Source: Cucumis sativus (Eukaryota; Streptophyta; Magnoliopsida; Cucurbitales; Cucurbitaceae). From it: a DNA stretch of 64,000 nt. The notes under the pieces are model-generated. The model saw only the letters and a list, made by a program, of their open reading frames with translations. It was not told where the DNA came from and searched no databases. Shown here piece by piece: positions 1 to 14,725 of this stretch (positions are counted from its first letter, which is position 1; each line of letters begins with the position of its first letter). The stretch covers positions 1,488,001-1,552,000 of the forward strand of contig NC_026660.2 of NCBI RefSeq assembly GCF_000004075.3. The letters run 5' to 3'. The translations under genes were made by a program, and so were the position numbers.

Positions 1-2070
1 CTGAATCTACATCCGTTAATTTGCGAGCTTCAAACCCTAGCTCCGATTTTCTTCCTACTGAACCTACTTCCGATGTTCCCACTGCAGAACCAAATCCTAG
101 TTTTGATTCTCTTCCTTCAGAACCTAGTTCTAATCGTTTCCCTACGGAACTCGCCACTCCTCCGCGGCCTTCAGATTTGCCCTCTAGTTCGGGTAATTTT
201 ACTTTCTGGTATTCGTTGCTGCGTTATGATTTTGGTGTTTGTCCTTGTTTCTCTTTGTGGGATTACTGCTACTCTAAGCTTTAGTTACTTCAAATAGGAA
301 TTTAGTTTACTTGAAATACTACGTTGGAATTTTTAGGATTTCAAGCTATTTTGGGATTCGTTAAACATTTTAAGTAGAGGAGATTTGCTGTTTTACTGTC
401 ATGTTCTTGTGTGCGGTGTTGAAATTTCTGTGTGGGGGAAGATTATGCTTCTGAATGTCAATATTGGGATGTTGTTATCTTCAATTTTTCCATGGCTTGA
501 AGTATTGATATTATATTATGCTTTAATGTCAGGAACAGATGGTGTTTCGGAGCCCCATACAGTCTACAGTCGAAGGCACCCTTCGAATAAAAGAAAGAGC
601 GTTGAGAAAGCACTTGAACCATTTATTTTTTATACCGCATCAAAAATCCAAAATGGGTATGAAGCTCGTTGCACTCTTCTTTACGAGAGAAAATTTCTTG
701 TATATTTAAACCTTTGATTCGTTTAGTGGATTGAATTCCTTAAATCGAAGGGATTTAATCATAGGTTCATAATGTTACTGGGCTATTAAGAGTCCAATAG
801 TTGTTTAGTTTCAAAGGAGCAAGTTGCCTGCTCTCTGCAATAATTTTCAACCTGGCTCTCCCCTGCTCAGCTTTTGTAAAAAAAAAAAAAATTAAGCTGT
901 TATGTATCCTGGGTTTATGTGTTGCCTTGGACTATTTTAACGATTACTAGTCTGGGTTGATCTTGTGCTGCTTTGACACTAGCTTTATCTACATTGTTGA
1001 AAAATTGCTGCCACCCAAAACAGGATTTGTCAACATTTTTCCTGTTTTATTTTTGTTGGTTAATTTGTTGCGCCTCAATTGTGTGACTGCTTTGGATATG
1101 AAAAGGTTTGGTATGTCGAGCCTTTCATATTTGTAACTTGTAGATGATAGCACTAATACTGCAATGTTTTTTTCTCTCAAGATATGGATGAATGGATACA
1201 AGAATCTTTCTTCTAATTCCTCTTTAACGGCTTTTTACTCATTTTATGTTAATTGTTCCCTTGCTTTTATGCAGAGGTAGAATAAGAGATGACAACAATA
1301 GCCCATCGAAAGCAAGGACTGTTCCTTGCAATAAGGTTTGTCTGAAAATATAGACGGCCCTTTTTCTATCTGTTGATCTAAATTTGGGGCGGCATACGTG
1401 TGTTGTATCCTTATCTTTGCTCCTTGAGTCTTTAGGCCGTAATTTGATGCTTGTTTTTGAAGTCAGCAAAATATGTGCTCTGGCCTTTCTCTCAGAAATG
1501 TGATGTTATCTGTTCTTATCTATACCACAATAATGAGCTTTGATCTTGATTAGTGATTAATTAGTAACATTGTACAACGTAATTTTTGGTCATGGTTTGC
1601 TTATATTTTTTACGGGATTGTTAAATTGATTTGAGACTGATTTTTTATTCTTTATAAAGAATGGTAAATACCTGGAATGAAACGGCAGAAATAGCACCCC
1701 CACCCCCCATTCAGTAGTCTTAACAGTCAAGATCACTGCATCTCAGTTTTAGAAGCTTTACTTTTTATAATGTGATGACCTGACAAGTGTGGTAATCGAC
1801 CAATTGGTGTATTTAATAGTTTCACATGTTTCCCACTTGCCATTACCATTTGTTAGCAGTCAGATACTGGCCCTAAATCATTGCTCAGCAAATTAATCTA
1901 ACGATGAGTAGCTATTGTTCTGGCAGAGGCTGCGTGCCAATGTACATGAGGAAGATGATTCCAAAATAGAGCTTCCAAGGGAATTTGTTGAACAGCAGAA
2001 AACATATTTTTCAGAAGTAGATGCATTTGAACTGCCCGTAGAGGAGGCTAAGTCATCTGACTCGGAGTAG
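1..2070 (+). CDS. Sororin-like cohesin protection protein, 3' part (5' end outside window)
   Basis: Four coding exons read in a consistent phase: <1-192, 533-656, 1275-1335 and 1927-2070 (TAG stop 2068-2070), all with GT donors and AG acceptors. The visible protein has a Ser/Pro/Glu-rich disordered stretch, then a basic segment (TVYSRRHPSNKRKS), and a compact acidic C-terminus containing EQQKTYFSEVDAFELPVEEA. That C-terminal YF-E-DAFEL block is what I recognise as the plant sororin C-terminal motif; in animals the sororin C-terminus binds cohesin (SA2) and protects it from WAPL between S phase and mitosis. The name is a family inference from this short motif and the general basic/disordered build. 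The length is unknown because the start lies upstream. Neighbour evidence supports it: a WEB-family gene, which I recall lies close to the Arabidopsis sororin locus, occurs 31 kb downstream. The internal donor at 657 is the least certain boundary. Alternative: an uncharacterised nuclear protein. Confidence 0.6.
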
Positions 2071-5000
2071 ATGGTTGTTCTGTATAGTATGTGTGAAGCA
2101 TAGGCAATGTAACCCTTCAAGTTAATAGTTTGTATGGTGAAGCTAAGCTGGTAAAGTTGATGTTCATTACTCATATAAACGGCTTGCTTACTTCTATCAG
2201 TCAATGCAGGTGTTGTTTTCTCCCTAAACTCTTCAGAGAATCTTTTACCTTTTAGTGTCTTTTTAATCTTTTTTCTTTTGCTGTTAGGCTGAGAAAATTA
2301 GAATACCTAATCACATAGTTTTGAACCTCAACAGTAACATTTGCAAAAAGAAGTATTCAAATCGTGGCTGTATTTGGATAGATTAATAGGGCTTTGAACC
2401 GGATTAGAAATCTTAAATAACTACCTGACTAGAGATCAAAGTGGAGAGTGTTTGGCCAATTGAAATAAGAATCTAGTCATTGGGGTTTGTAGCTAAATGG
2501 AAAATGGTGAGTTTGAAATGAGAGGCTTGAATTAATTTAGCCTTGTAGCTATAAAACTAACGTACTTTGATTATGGTGGGGTTTAATTTAGCGTAGCCTT
2601 TGTAACTAATAGAACTAATGTGGTTTGATTATGGTGGAATTAATTTAGCATTTGTAATTGTAACTATAGAAATGGAGAATGATGGGTCAGTACATGTAGC
2701 CTTCTATTTTACTTATTTATTTGTTATTCCTAGTGAAGTGAGTGAGTTTGAAATGAGGGGCCGGAATTGTCTCATTTTAATAATTTGTGTAGCTTGTGCG
2801 TATCTGACTGAAGATCAATTTGATTTGTTTGGTAATTGGCTACTCATGCTGCCTAAGATCTCTTTGCAACGATTCTGTAATGTTTAATTGGATTATAAAA
2901 AAATTATTTCTGAATCCTATGTGGATGACTTTTTTTAAAAAATAATAAGAAAAGAAAAAAAGAATGTAAATATGTAAGCCCTTATACTTGGTCAACAACG
3001 ATGAGCTCCAGCAGACTAACTTTTAACAATCTAGGTTGTTTGACCCCTGTTTGGAACTTCTATCATAACAGTTGGTGTTTCTAATCTCTCTTTCAAATCT
3101 ATTCTTTTTAATATGTTCTCTTTCTCTATTACACTTATTACTGTATTTGATATACAAAATTATAATAGTTTGTATCTTAACGGAGTTATTATAGTGTGTT
3201 GATTGTAGTTATTATAGTCTTTTATAGCTCTTATCTCATCGAACATCTTTTTGTTTAGTTAACCATGTTTAATTCATCTTGAGGGTTCGTTTGGATCTCA
3301 AAACTCAACTTCAATGGGATGGATGGATCACTACCGCTAAGTCATTGTTCGGCCTTTCAATTAAATCAACTATTGTAACTTTTAATTAACTAAAGTATTT
3401 CTAAGTTTTGTTTTATTATAATGTTCAATTGTCAGTTTTTTTCTATCAATTTTATCTGTATCTTTGTTAACATCTCAAACGTAGATTATTATACATACTA
3501 TAATAACTAATAAAAGGTGCTGAGAAAAAAAAGAGATATGAGAGTCAACCGCGTGATATAAATAAAAATATGAAATAAATGGGGGATTGGAAGTGAAAAT
3601 TAATTTTCTTATCTCATTATTATTGTAGTAATCTATTGTGCAGGTTGTTAAAGCAAGCTTCAACTATTAGAGAATTATATTTATTAGATTACCTAATTTA
3701 CTTTGTTTTTCAAAATTTTCGGCTAAGAAAAGTAAATACTTACATAGCCTTCGTTCTTCACTTTTCATCAATTTATCCATTGCCAAGTCCCTTCATCACC
3801 CTTTTTTAAACGCTGCCTTTTGTGTTAATTGTGTGTGCAAAATTCTATCCTCTCTACATGGGTCAGCTTTGAAACCTTCCTATTTTCTTATTTTCTACAC
3901 CAAAACTTTTCTTTTTGGATATTTAAAACTTCAGATTTCTTTTGTATTATTTTATTTTCTCAAGTGTTTTTCTTTTAATGATGATTGATGTTTCTAGCCT
4001 GTGAGCAATGACTTTTCTTTTAATTTCTTTTTTAGATAATTTCAAATTATTTACTCTCTTCCGTTCTAAAGTTTTTGTTTTTTAAAATTATTAAGTGAGT
4101 CTTTTAATTTTTTAATTTTAGAGTTTCAGTTATTGACTATATTTTTAGGATGAAATTGTGGCAGTTGTGTCTTATGAGATGTTTGTTGACTCGGTCATTA
4201 GATTGTTGGATATTGTTCTCATAGTTATGTTTCCTTTGTGGGCTCTCCAGATTGTAGCCATGATTTGAATTTGTTTCTTATTTTTCGTTATGTTCATTTT
4301 TAAGAGAATATAGTTCTATGTTTAGTGTTTTCGTTTTGAAGAACCTTTGTGATATTGTTGTGTTTGTGGTGTAAAACAGAAGTGTGTCAATTCTATGCGA
4401 AGTTTGTATTATTTTTTGATTGTGATAGTTTTGTGGATTTGGTGAACCGTTTACTACATATTGAAAAGGATTTATCATACCTAGAGGAGTCTAAATATTA
4501 TGTGAGGTGATCTTCATTTGAGGTGGGAAGATAAAAGTTCTTGTTGGAAGGAGATCTCACACGCAGAGAAATTTAAGTGACCATTCAGTAATGTTATCAC
4601 ACTTAGGATAATGTAAACCCTAATGCCCCTTAACCCTAAATTTCTTTGAAAGGTGTCTCACAACTTAAGAGAGCTTAAGTGATCATACACTTGGTTTAGG
4701 TTACAGCGTTGTAGTCACTGAACTTTATATACGTGGGATTATCTTTCCTTGGTACACTATCTACTAAACATAGATGATATTGCACCAAACTGAATTATCA
4801 AATGTTGTATTTTGTTTTTTAGTATTTCTCTTAGTGTTTTTTTCATATGTCTTTAAAATTGTCGTAAGTTTGTAACATTGCATGTAATGTGTTTATCTTG
4901 TATTTCAAGAAGTTTTTAATCAAATAAAGTTAAGTCTACGTGGAGTCTACCATAAATAGATATTGTTATATTTGTAATTAATATACTTGTCCTAATTTAA

Positions 5001-5514
5001 ATACGAGTAGAAGTTTGAAATTATCCCATTCATTTAAAGTAAAGTAAAGGGAGAATCAAATATTTAATCATGACACAATCAAAACATGCATGCATACAAA
5101 AAGTAAAACTTGAATTGTATTAGCTCAATTTTCTTTTGCTACTTTTTTTATTTCCAATTAATTAATTACTTTATCAATCACTTTTAAGTGTAAAGAAAAT
5201 AGTTAGGCATAACTTTTATTTTTCAACGTTAGCATCTTTGAAGTTTCATTGCAGTTTTTAACCATTATATTAGAGTTCCATGCAAATTTACATAACATGG
5301 GGACCTCAACCTTTTGACTTTACCATTTCCATATATTAAAATTGGCAGTGTTGTTTGACAAAAACACACTCTCTCTTTTTTGCCTTCTGATTTTTGTTAC
5401 TTTTCAAAGTGTTGAAATTTTAGAAAAAAAATTGGCTCTTCCATGCAATTCCATTTCTACGAGTTAGGTTCACCTGCCAAAGCTATGGAAATCCAAGAAT
5501 TTCTTTCTCCCCTT
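2071..5514. other. Intergenic: AT-rich, local duplication at 2500-2790
   Basis: No convincing gene. The stretch 2071 to about 2220 is the likely 3' UTR of the sororin-like gene. At about 2534-2670 a unit of roughly 55 bp beginning TAATTTAGC and containing TTTGATTATGGTGG is repeated two to two and a half times. A flanking phrase GAGTTTGAAATGAG recurs near 2510 and 2745. Around 3150-3240 there are several TTATTATAG-type phrases that recur elsewhere in the window (about 8220-8470 and 57680-57790), which suggests a MITE-like dispersed family. The remainder is low-complexity AT-rich sequence. Confidence 0.5.
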
Positions 5515-5520
5515 TATAAA
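5515..5520 (+). promoter_or_regulatory. Probable TATA box of the peroxidase gene
   Basis: TATAAA in the context CCTTTATAAAAAGCC, 83 bp upstream of the peroxidase ATG and followed by a pyrimidine-rich leader (CTCTTCTTCTTCTTC). An ACCTGCC phrase about 40 bp further upstream loosely resembles the AC elements of phenylpropanoid genes, but this is weak. Confidence 0.6.
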
Positions 5521-5602
5521 AAGCCCCCATACTCTCTTCTTCTTCTTCATCAACACTACTTGGAAAGTTGTTGAAAAGTTTGTGGGTTCTTGTAACAAAA
5601 CA

Positions 5603-7062
<1,460 letters not shown>

Positions 7063-9541
7063 ATTTTAAGAAATATTATGAACAATAATGTTGTTTTGTT
7101 ATGTTCTAGTCTTTTCTTTAAAAGAAAAAAGAAGAAGTTGTTTTGAAAGAAGAACTTTTTGTTCAAGCTTTGATTTGGGTTTTATGTTTATGATCATTAA
7201 AGAACTTTTTAATACTAAGATTATGCAATCATGATGTTGGCTGTGTTGTTTTTTCATTGAACTGTTTTTGTCTTCTCCAATTGAAGATGGATTGACCAAT
7301 TGTTCATTTTCTAATATGGAAAGTAATTATTATTTGTTGTAACTGTATTTTAAAAATAATTTTGTCCAAAATATGTTAAATTTCAAAGTCTAGTAGTTTG
7401 TTTCATCAAGACAACCTTTTCCATGAGACAATACCGCATGGAAAAGGTTAATTTCTAACCTCTTTATCATTATGCTTTTAATTTCACTTAAAATTTTCCG
7501 TACTGATAGAGATAATTATACCAATTGTAGTATAATATAATTATATTCCAATATATAACGTGTTTTATTGAATGGAACTCAACCATGAATTATTCAAAGC
7601 TTATAATTGCAGCTTTGTTGGGTTGATGTTCAACTCTTAGAAATTAATGTACTAATACGTCAATTAAAATATTATTGATTTGTTGAGAAATTATTATTTA
7701 ATGTCTTGATTTTAATTACCTTGAAATAGTTAAAAAGCTAAAATAAGAGACAACCAACAAATATATCATATTCATCCATATTACCTTTTAAAATAGTGAT
7801 TGGGTTATAGACAATAATGTACTTGTAGAAATTACCACAATTGCAAATAAATAAACGTTTTCTATAACAAAACATTAATAACTCAAATTAATATTGCACA
7901 CTTATGAACTATTTGTCTCATCTCCAAAAAATAAAAAATGAATGAAAACAAATAATTATAATAATTGATTAACAAACAGACAAAAGGGTTATATAGTAGG
8001 AAGATGCCAATGCTTTAAGCAATCCATGACTGCAGTACTATGACATAGTACCAAATTCCCCATTAATTATATTAGTGAAGAATCCAATGAAGTTTTTTCT
8101 TTTATTTCACTAATGTTAAAATTGAAAGTTAGCCTTAGCCAGCTATGGAGTTTGGGTTGGTTTTTAGCCCTAAATCAAATCAAATAAAACCCAAAAATTA
8201 AATCGAGAGACGTTTGTGATAAAAAGTTAAAAGTTGATTATTATAATATTAGATTATTATAATTAGATTATATATTAGTATGTGTTTGAAGTGTAGATTA
8301 TTTTAATTTAGATTATAATAGTATATGTGGGAGATATTTAAACTATTTTAATTTGAGAAAAAAATAGTAAACACATAGAATAAAAGTTTTGAAATAGCCT
8401 AATTGCAGTAAATGAAAAATAATATTGACTATAGGAAATGTGATTATTATAATCTGAATATAGCTATTGGCCCAAATGCCTCTTAATTAATTGGTAAAAC
8501 AAAAGGTTTTGGGCATGAGGCAAATATTTTAATATTTTAAACAAATTTGATTTAAGAAAATTAAATTTTCAAATAGTTAGAAATTACTTCAAATTTCTTT
8601 TATCAAATTCATTTTGTATTCTTACCAAATATTAATTACTTTCCTAGCATGTGAGACCATAATTTTGTATAGATATATTGTGGTTTTTATCAATATTTTT
8701 ACATGATCGACATAGAAGTAATTAAAATTGAGAATTTCATTATATACATGGTAGAAAAAAAATATTGAAACATAAGAAAGAAAGCAATAAAATATGGATA
8801 AGGTAAATATAACATAAAATAATAAAAATAACCTAAATTTAAACTTACATACAAAAAATTAAAGTATAGGAAAAAGGAATGCACAGGCTTCATTCTATAA
8901 ACTCATCCTTACAAATATTATTGTGATGTTGAGAGAGATTAAGTTAAGTAATCACCCATTAATACGATATTAATATTAAACAAAACACCGACTAAAACCC
9001 CATGCATGTGCAACTGAAACACCATATATATTAACAAGTCAAAGTCAAACACAATTTATTTCACACACCTCACATCCATGTAGACTTGGGTTTCATTTCA
9101 GGTCAGCATTTGGCCTAAACACAACCACTCCACTTCTTATTTCATTCAAGATCACAAGATCGTAGCCCACACCCACAAATTAAAAAAAAAAAAAAAATCA
9201 ATTAGTTATACTCTTTCTTTTTTCTTTTCTAAATCCTCACAATTTCAGAACTTTTAATCTTAAAATTGCAGCACACAAAAACAAAATAAAAGGGAAATTA
9301 TAGGTTTGTGAAGGTTACATTGAAAAGTAAGTTTTTGACACATAATTTAGAAACAGTAACATTTTTGTTGAAATTACTTTGCTAGTGTTTTGGGTGATTA
9401 AGTTTTTAGTAGCTTAGCTAATAAAAAGTGAGAGAAACAGAATGATGAAAAGTAATAAAAATAATAAATACTTTACTATTTTCACTCAACATATATATCA
9501 GTCATCTCAAACAATAACACACACTAGGAATAATAATTAGT
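7063..9541. other. Intergenic between convergent peroxidase and LBD15 genes
   Basis: The first 150-200 bp are the probable peroxidase 3' UTR. The rest is AT-rich. At about 8220-8470 there are repeated GATTATTATAAT phrases and a GTGTTTGAAGTG phrase typical of a degraded short MITE-like element; related phrases lie near 3150-3240 and 57680-57790. The part next to 9541 should contain the LBD15 3' UTR on the minus strand. No further open coding pattern was recognised. Confidence 0.5.
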
Positions 9542-10918
9542 TTAACCAAAGTAGGAGATATGTTGAGTACTTGTTGGGACAATAGGGTTAATTAATTCAA
9601 CGACGGTGGTAGAAGTGGCAGTAGTAATAATGGGAGGGGAAAAGACGGAGGAGGAGGAGGAGGAAGGAGGAAGAGGTGGTGGAAGAGAGAGCGGAGGCGG
9701 CTGAGAATGAGGCGGAGTTGGCGGGGCAACAGGCGGGGTAGCAGCGGGGGAGGGGGCCATGAAATTAGGAGAAGAAGGGATATTGATGGGGTGATGAGTA
9801 AATTTGTATTTGAAAATTTGAGTAGTAATGGCATTGAGGTCAGATTGTAAAGTATGAAGTTGGTGTTGAAGAGCAGAGATGGCTCCCATGCAACCGTAAA
9901 CAGGATCTCTTAGCCTTAGATTTGCTTCATAAACAAGGCTATTTGCTGCGTCCGCTCTTTGATTCTCCGGTACTTCCTACATATATCCATGTATATATTT
10001 CACTTTATTATTAACCCATTCTCATTTTTTAATTCAACAATTGCATGCGAAGATGGAACTAGAAACCAAAATGTCAAACTAACTGAAGATATAACTTTTA
10101 ATTTTCCATCTGGTTTTAATGCCACACCAAATACTTTGAATGGATGAAACACGAACTTAAAATGAGAAACCAAAGTGTATTATGAACTTTTCAAAATAAA
10201 AGTAATTAAATCATATAAATTATCTAGACAAAACTACAGTATTACTAGATCTACCATACATATTTGTCTACATGTAAATTTAAAACTATATACATAAATG
10301 AAAATTAAAAGTTAGATCTATACTTTTTATTAATTTAATATACCTATCACTAGATCTATGTATACAACTAGCAGAATTTGATAACCAAAATGAGATTCAA
10401 AAGGACAATTATTGAGATATTAAAATTAAAAATAAAAAGAAGAAGAAGAAAGAAGAAGAGAGCTGAAAAAAAATGAGATTAGGGTTCTTACCATTAGCAT
10501 CTTAGCAACGTTGCTAGCACCAAAAACCTTATGAACAGAAGCAAATTTGTGTGGTTCATGTGGAGAAAAATAAGGAGAAAATGGACATTCTTGAGCACAT
10601 CTTCTTCTTAGAAGCTTACAAGCTGCACATGGTGTTATTGTATTCAAATTACTGATCCCACTACTTTGACTGCTACTACTACTGCTCAAAATCAAATTAT
10701 TATTGTTGTTATTATTTCTTCTCCCCATTAAATTAGGATCATAGAACAAATTACTACTTTCAATTTCTCTCTTTATCTTCTTCCCTATCTCGTCCACTTC
10801 TTGTAATTCCCTGCGAAATCCCAAATCAAAATAAAAATTGATCATTCAAGCAGAGGAAAAATCGATATATAATTAAGAAGAATATAAATTAATTATATAT
10901 ATACCTTTCTCTTGACAT
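9542..10918 (-). CDS. LBD15: LOB-domain transcription factor, LBD15-like
   Basis: Three coding exons on the minus strand: 10918-10905, 10810-10492 and 9976-9542, giving 255 residues. The first carries only 14 coding bases (MSRE plus two bases of an Arg codon); joining it gives MSRERELQEVDEIGKKIKRE, which matches the N-terminus I know for Arabidopsis LBD15. The LOB domain follows: the zinc-binding C-block CAACKLLRRRCAQEC with Cys66, Cys69, Cys76 and Cys80 (CX2CX6CX3C), then the GAS block (FSPYFSPHEPHKFASVHKVF, GASNVAKML) and the leucine-zipper-like coil VYGCMGAISALQHQLHTLQ, so it is a class I LBD. The intron after KMLM sits at the usual LBD position. Residues about 37-56 carry Asn and Ser runs from simple repeats, and the C-terminal third is Pro/Ser-rich. 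It is a nuclear DNA-binding regulator; LBD15 has been tied to vascular and shoot-meristem development in Arabidopsis. It is somewhat longer than the Arabidopsis protein because of the low-complexity segments. Confidence 0.93.
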
Positions 10919-11758
10919 TCAAGCATTCACTTTTCTGTCCCCAATTGAACGAAAGAAGAAGAAGTAGAAGAGAGAAGGGATTTTTAGATGAAGAAGAAGA
11001 ATGCGAAGAAGTTAAACTTGGGAAAGAAAGGGAGTGTACTTAAAAGGCAAGATATATATATATATATAAATAATAATACTAGGGTTGTATTGTATGTTAA
11101 GAAAGAAGAGTGAAAAAATATGAATGGGACTGGTGAAATTCTTATTTATAATATGGGAACTTGAGAAAGATTGAATATGGGAATTTTGTTTTATAAATAT
11201 TAATTAATCGTATTTATGAATATTAATGGGGAAAGGCAGTGGAAAATAGAGGCTAATATATATATATGTGTGTGTGTATATAATATCTTATGACTGCAGC
11301 CTCACGTGTGGCTTCTTAAATGCATTTTGACTTTTCATCCATGTGAGAACACATTTTGCTTTCTAATCTCTCTAAACCAAATACATCCCCCAATTTGTTT
11401 GATGGTGTAAACTTGGATCAAATAGCATAATCGATAATAATAATAATAGGCAAAATGATATCGTCAGAAAAATAAAAATTAATATAGTATGATTAGATGG
11501 GTCCAGAAGTCCAAGCCAACGTGTTCGACCTCAACCAAGATCAAAACCTCTCAAATATATTATTATACCTCTAAAATAAATAAGCTTATTCTTAATCTTA
11601 AAACTGTAACCTTTTACATTTTTTTCTACCATTTGGTTTCAGTATTAGAGTTCAAGTGAATAGCATCACACCCATGCATGTAGAATCAATTTACTATTGT
11701 CAAGTAAATGTTGGACTAAATCTTTTTCACTAGCCATTTGGATTTCATCATCGACACT

Positions 11759-11804
<46 letters not shown>

Positions 11805-14150
11805 AAATAAATATATGATATTGGACTATTCGAACTTTTTAATATGTTCATTGAATTGAATGCTGACTATAATTAGTTAGTAACTTTTTTTTTGTTTTGT
11901 TTCCAAATCTAACACTCAGTTCATGAAATATATATATATAAACCAAACAAAAACGTTGTTAATTGAATACTTAGTGGGGAGACCAAAATTCTTGTTAAGT
12001 AAATGGGATCTTTTTTCTTTAAAAAGAAAAGTAAATGGGAATGAATATGATGCAATGAAGTTATATCAATTAATAGACAGTTTCACCAAACTTTCAACTT
12101 TTTCTAAAACTCCAGGAAAAAAAAAAACACTTTGGAGTTAAAACTGACTGCGAAATTAATAATACTAATGAATTGAATTGAATTGAATGAAATTAAATCT
12201 CTCAATTAATAGTTCCAAACATCATTAATTAATAAATTAAACTAAGCACACAATGCAAATATATGGTTTTCTATGATTAGTAAACATTTTGAAATTAAAT
12301 GAGCATTTTTGTAGTGTAACTCAACTATATATAGGGAAAAAAAACTAGAAGACAAAAACTTTCCAAACTTTCTATTTTGAATTTAATAAACCCTTAAACA
12401 ACATACATAAGACATAGATCTAAATACATACTTAATTTTCAAATTTGTGTCCAATTTAATTTTTAGCCTATTCGACCATTTTAATGATTAAAAAACTTCG
12501 TTATATTATACATATGTTGGTGGTTGATTAATTTATGGAAGGCTTAAAATCTATGAGTAGGTCCTCAAGTCCAAGAAAAACTGGAAAGCAGCATAGTGAA
12601 ACATATGTTCTAAAAGAGAAAAGTCAGAATTTGGAACTTGAGAAATAAAATAAATACAAAATAAAGTAATTAAGTGAGATTGTAAAAGAAAGAAATGTTT
12701 TTCACTTGGTTGGTGTGTAGTAGTTTCTAGTCAAAATCAAAATCCCACAACAAATATAATGGTTCTTTTGAATATTTTGATAATAATAGATTTTGATAAT
12801 GTAGTTGAGATTCTTGGTGTGTGTCCACAAGAGAGATCATTCACCAAAAGACTCAACCATTTGTCACTCATTTGCGTATGCAAAGAAAATGACTTAACAC
12901 CCTTTTGGCCTTTTCTTCCCATAAACAACAAATAAAAACACACTAAATTACCATATATATCTTTTTAATATATACAACACATCATAATAATCATAATTAA
13001 CATATATATATATATATACTTCACTTACTAATTACTTACTTACTTGATCCATGATAATGGATAAATTTACACACACTAGCTTTCTGATCTTTCTCCCCCA
13101 CCCCCCTACATTTTTCATATATATAAATTAAGAGAATAATCTTATGTTATTATTTTTGTTTGTAAATGGAATATAAAAGAGATCAATTAGATTTAAGTTT
13201 CTTTTCTTTTCTTGTCAAATGACTAATGTAGGGTTTTAATGTTTACTTAGGTTTGTGAATTTGAGGAGGGTCATGTCAAAGTGGGTGGTGAAAGGGAGAG
13301 AAAAGGGAGAGGAGAGGAGAGGAGAGGGGGGATTTTTCTTTTTTTAATACATTATAAATATTACATATTAGGGATTTAGAGAAGGAAGTATTTAATTATA
13401 TTGTGAAGATGATATTATAAAAATAAATAAATAGAATGCTTAGACTGTAAGGAAATATAACACTATCCCTTCTTGTTTGACCCGTATTTTGAGCCTTACA
13501 ATTCGCTACCTTGTTCTTTATCTCTCTCATTTCCCAAACCTAACTTTCTCTCTATCTCTCTCCTCATAATTCTTTACACTTCATACCAAAGCCTAGATGC
13601 TACCATAAACAAATATTTGGTTTCAAATTTTGTTTGATTAAATTATAAATTTTGTCATGTGCGTGCTTGACACGTATCATTTGACCAATCTGTTTAATAA
13701 ACATTTATGTTTACGTCTTGTTGTCGACACATTTGTTGATAAAGACATTGAAATAATGATTTATGTGTCTATTAATTAGTGGTTTTGAGTTTGTATCACG
13801 TCGTGACAACGCAACTTAGACTAGTTTAGGGTTTAGGCCAAGTAGAGAAGAATGTTGAAAGATTTGCGACGAGGTGTGATTCAAAGTCGTTTTCAAAATG
13901 GTTAAACATTGGTTATTTGGTTAAAATATTGTAATAATGTATGAAACACCTGTTATTAATAAAGTATACATTTTGGTTTGTATTTATTTTGCTTGGTGTT
14001 ACATTGACCACCGTCGCATATTGAGTATGTTGTTAATAGTTTAAAAGGAGTTGAGAATAAGATTTGCGATAAGAAAATTTCAAGGTTGCAACTCACTCAT
14101 ATCCTATTCCCACTACTTCGACGTTTTAGTCGCAATGCGGTTTGAGGTGT
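10919..14150. other. Intergenic: LBD15 promoter side, AT microsatellites, GA-rich tract
   Basis: The region next to 10918 holds the LBD15 leader (GAAGAAGAAG-rich when read on the minus strand) and TA runs near 11050-11068 that could serve as its TATA region. Further on there are AT/GT dinucleotide runs near 11258-11282, a long AT run at 11763-11802, and a purine-rich GGAGA run at about 13290-13332. The stretch from about 13640 to 14150 looks less AT-rich and may belong to the adjoining dispersed repeat. No gene was recognised. Confidence 0.5.
11763..11802. repeat. (AT)n microsatellite
   Basis: About twenty consecutive AT dinucleotides. The run is uninterrupted, so it is probably polymorphic in length. 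Confidence 0.9.
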
Positions 14151-14159
14151 GACAGTAAG

Positions 14160-14710
14160 TTAATCTTAATCCTAATCTAACTATGAACTTCTGTTCACAC
14201 GAAATTATTCTTAAATTTGCGTAGGTGAGGACATCTCAATGGCGTGACCCAATACGTCTCCAATTTTAAGGATAAGATCGGGTGGATTGCTAGGAACATA
14301 GGGTGCAAGACATAATTCACTCCTAACCATTTTAGGGATAGTAGATAAGTCGTTCCCTTAAGGACTAAATCCAAGTCTTGAACAAGGGCCCCACCTTGTC
14401 ATTGACTCGAGAAAGATTCAGTTTATAGGTTGGACCTTAAACCAATTGTTCAATAATAGATTAGTGAGACTTTGACCCAACCGAGATTACGAACAACCTG
14501 TGAATGATTAACTTACTTATAATGGTTATATCACATGGACACAAAGTATATCTATAGTGAAGGGAGTGCAACTACAAGACTTCAGTGGAATGACCCGTTA
14601 ATTAACGAATGTTGATTAACTCGGTCTAAAGAGTTTAGTTAGTTAATCTCATATCGTTGAAGCCCATGATCTATAGGTCCATTAGATTCCTCCCCTAGCT
14701 CACAAAGAGT
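14160..14710. repeat. Dispersed repeat, copy A (LTR-retroelement-like remnant)
   Basis: Moderately complex sequence without a long ORF, containing phrases such as GTAGGTGAGGACATCTC, CTTGAACAAGGGCCCCACC and GAGTTTAGTTAGTTAATCTC. Its final roughly 170 bp are recognisably similar to 41600-41765 in the same orientation (ATGGACACA, GTGCAACTA, GAATGAC, AGTTAATGAATG, TTAATCTCATATC). I recognise the phrase set as a common repeat in cucurbit genomic sequence, probably part of a retrotransposon, but no protein domain proves it. Confidence 0.5.
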
Positions 14711-14725
14711 TGTTCAAATTAGGTA

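Noticed and set aside
5582..5602. TTG/upstream in-frame start for the peroxidase
   Set aside because: The ATG at 5603 is the first ATG in frame and leads straight into the signal peptide.
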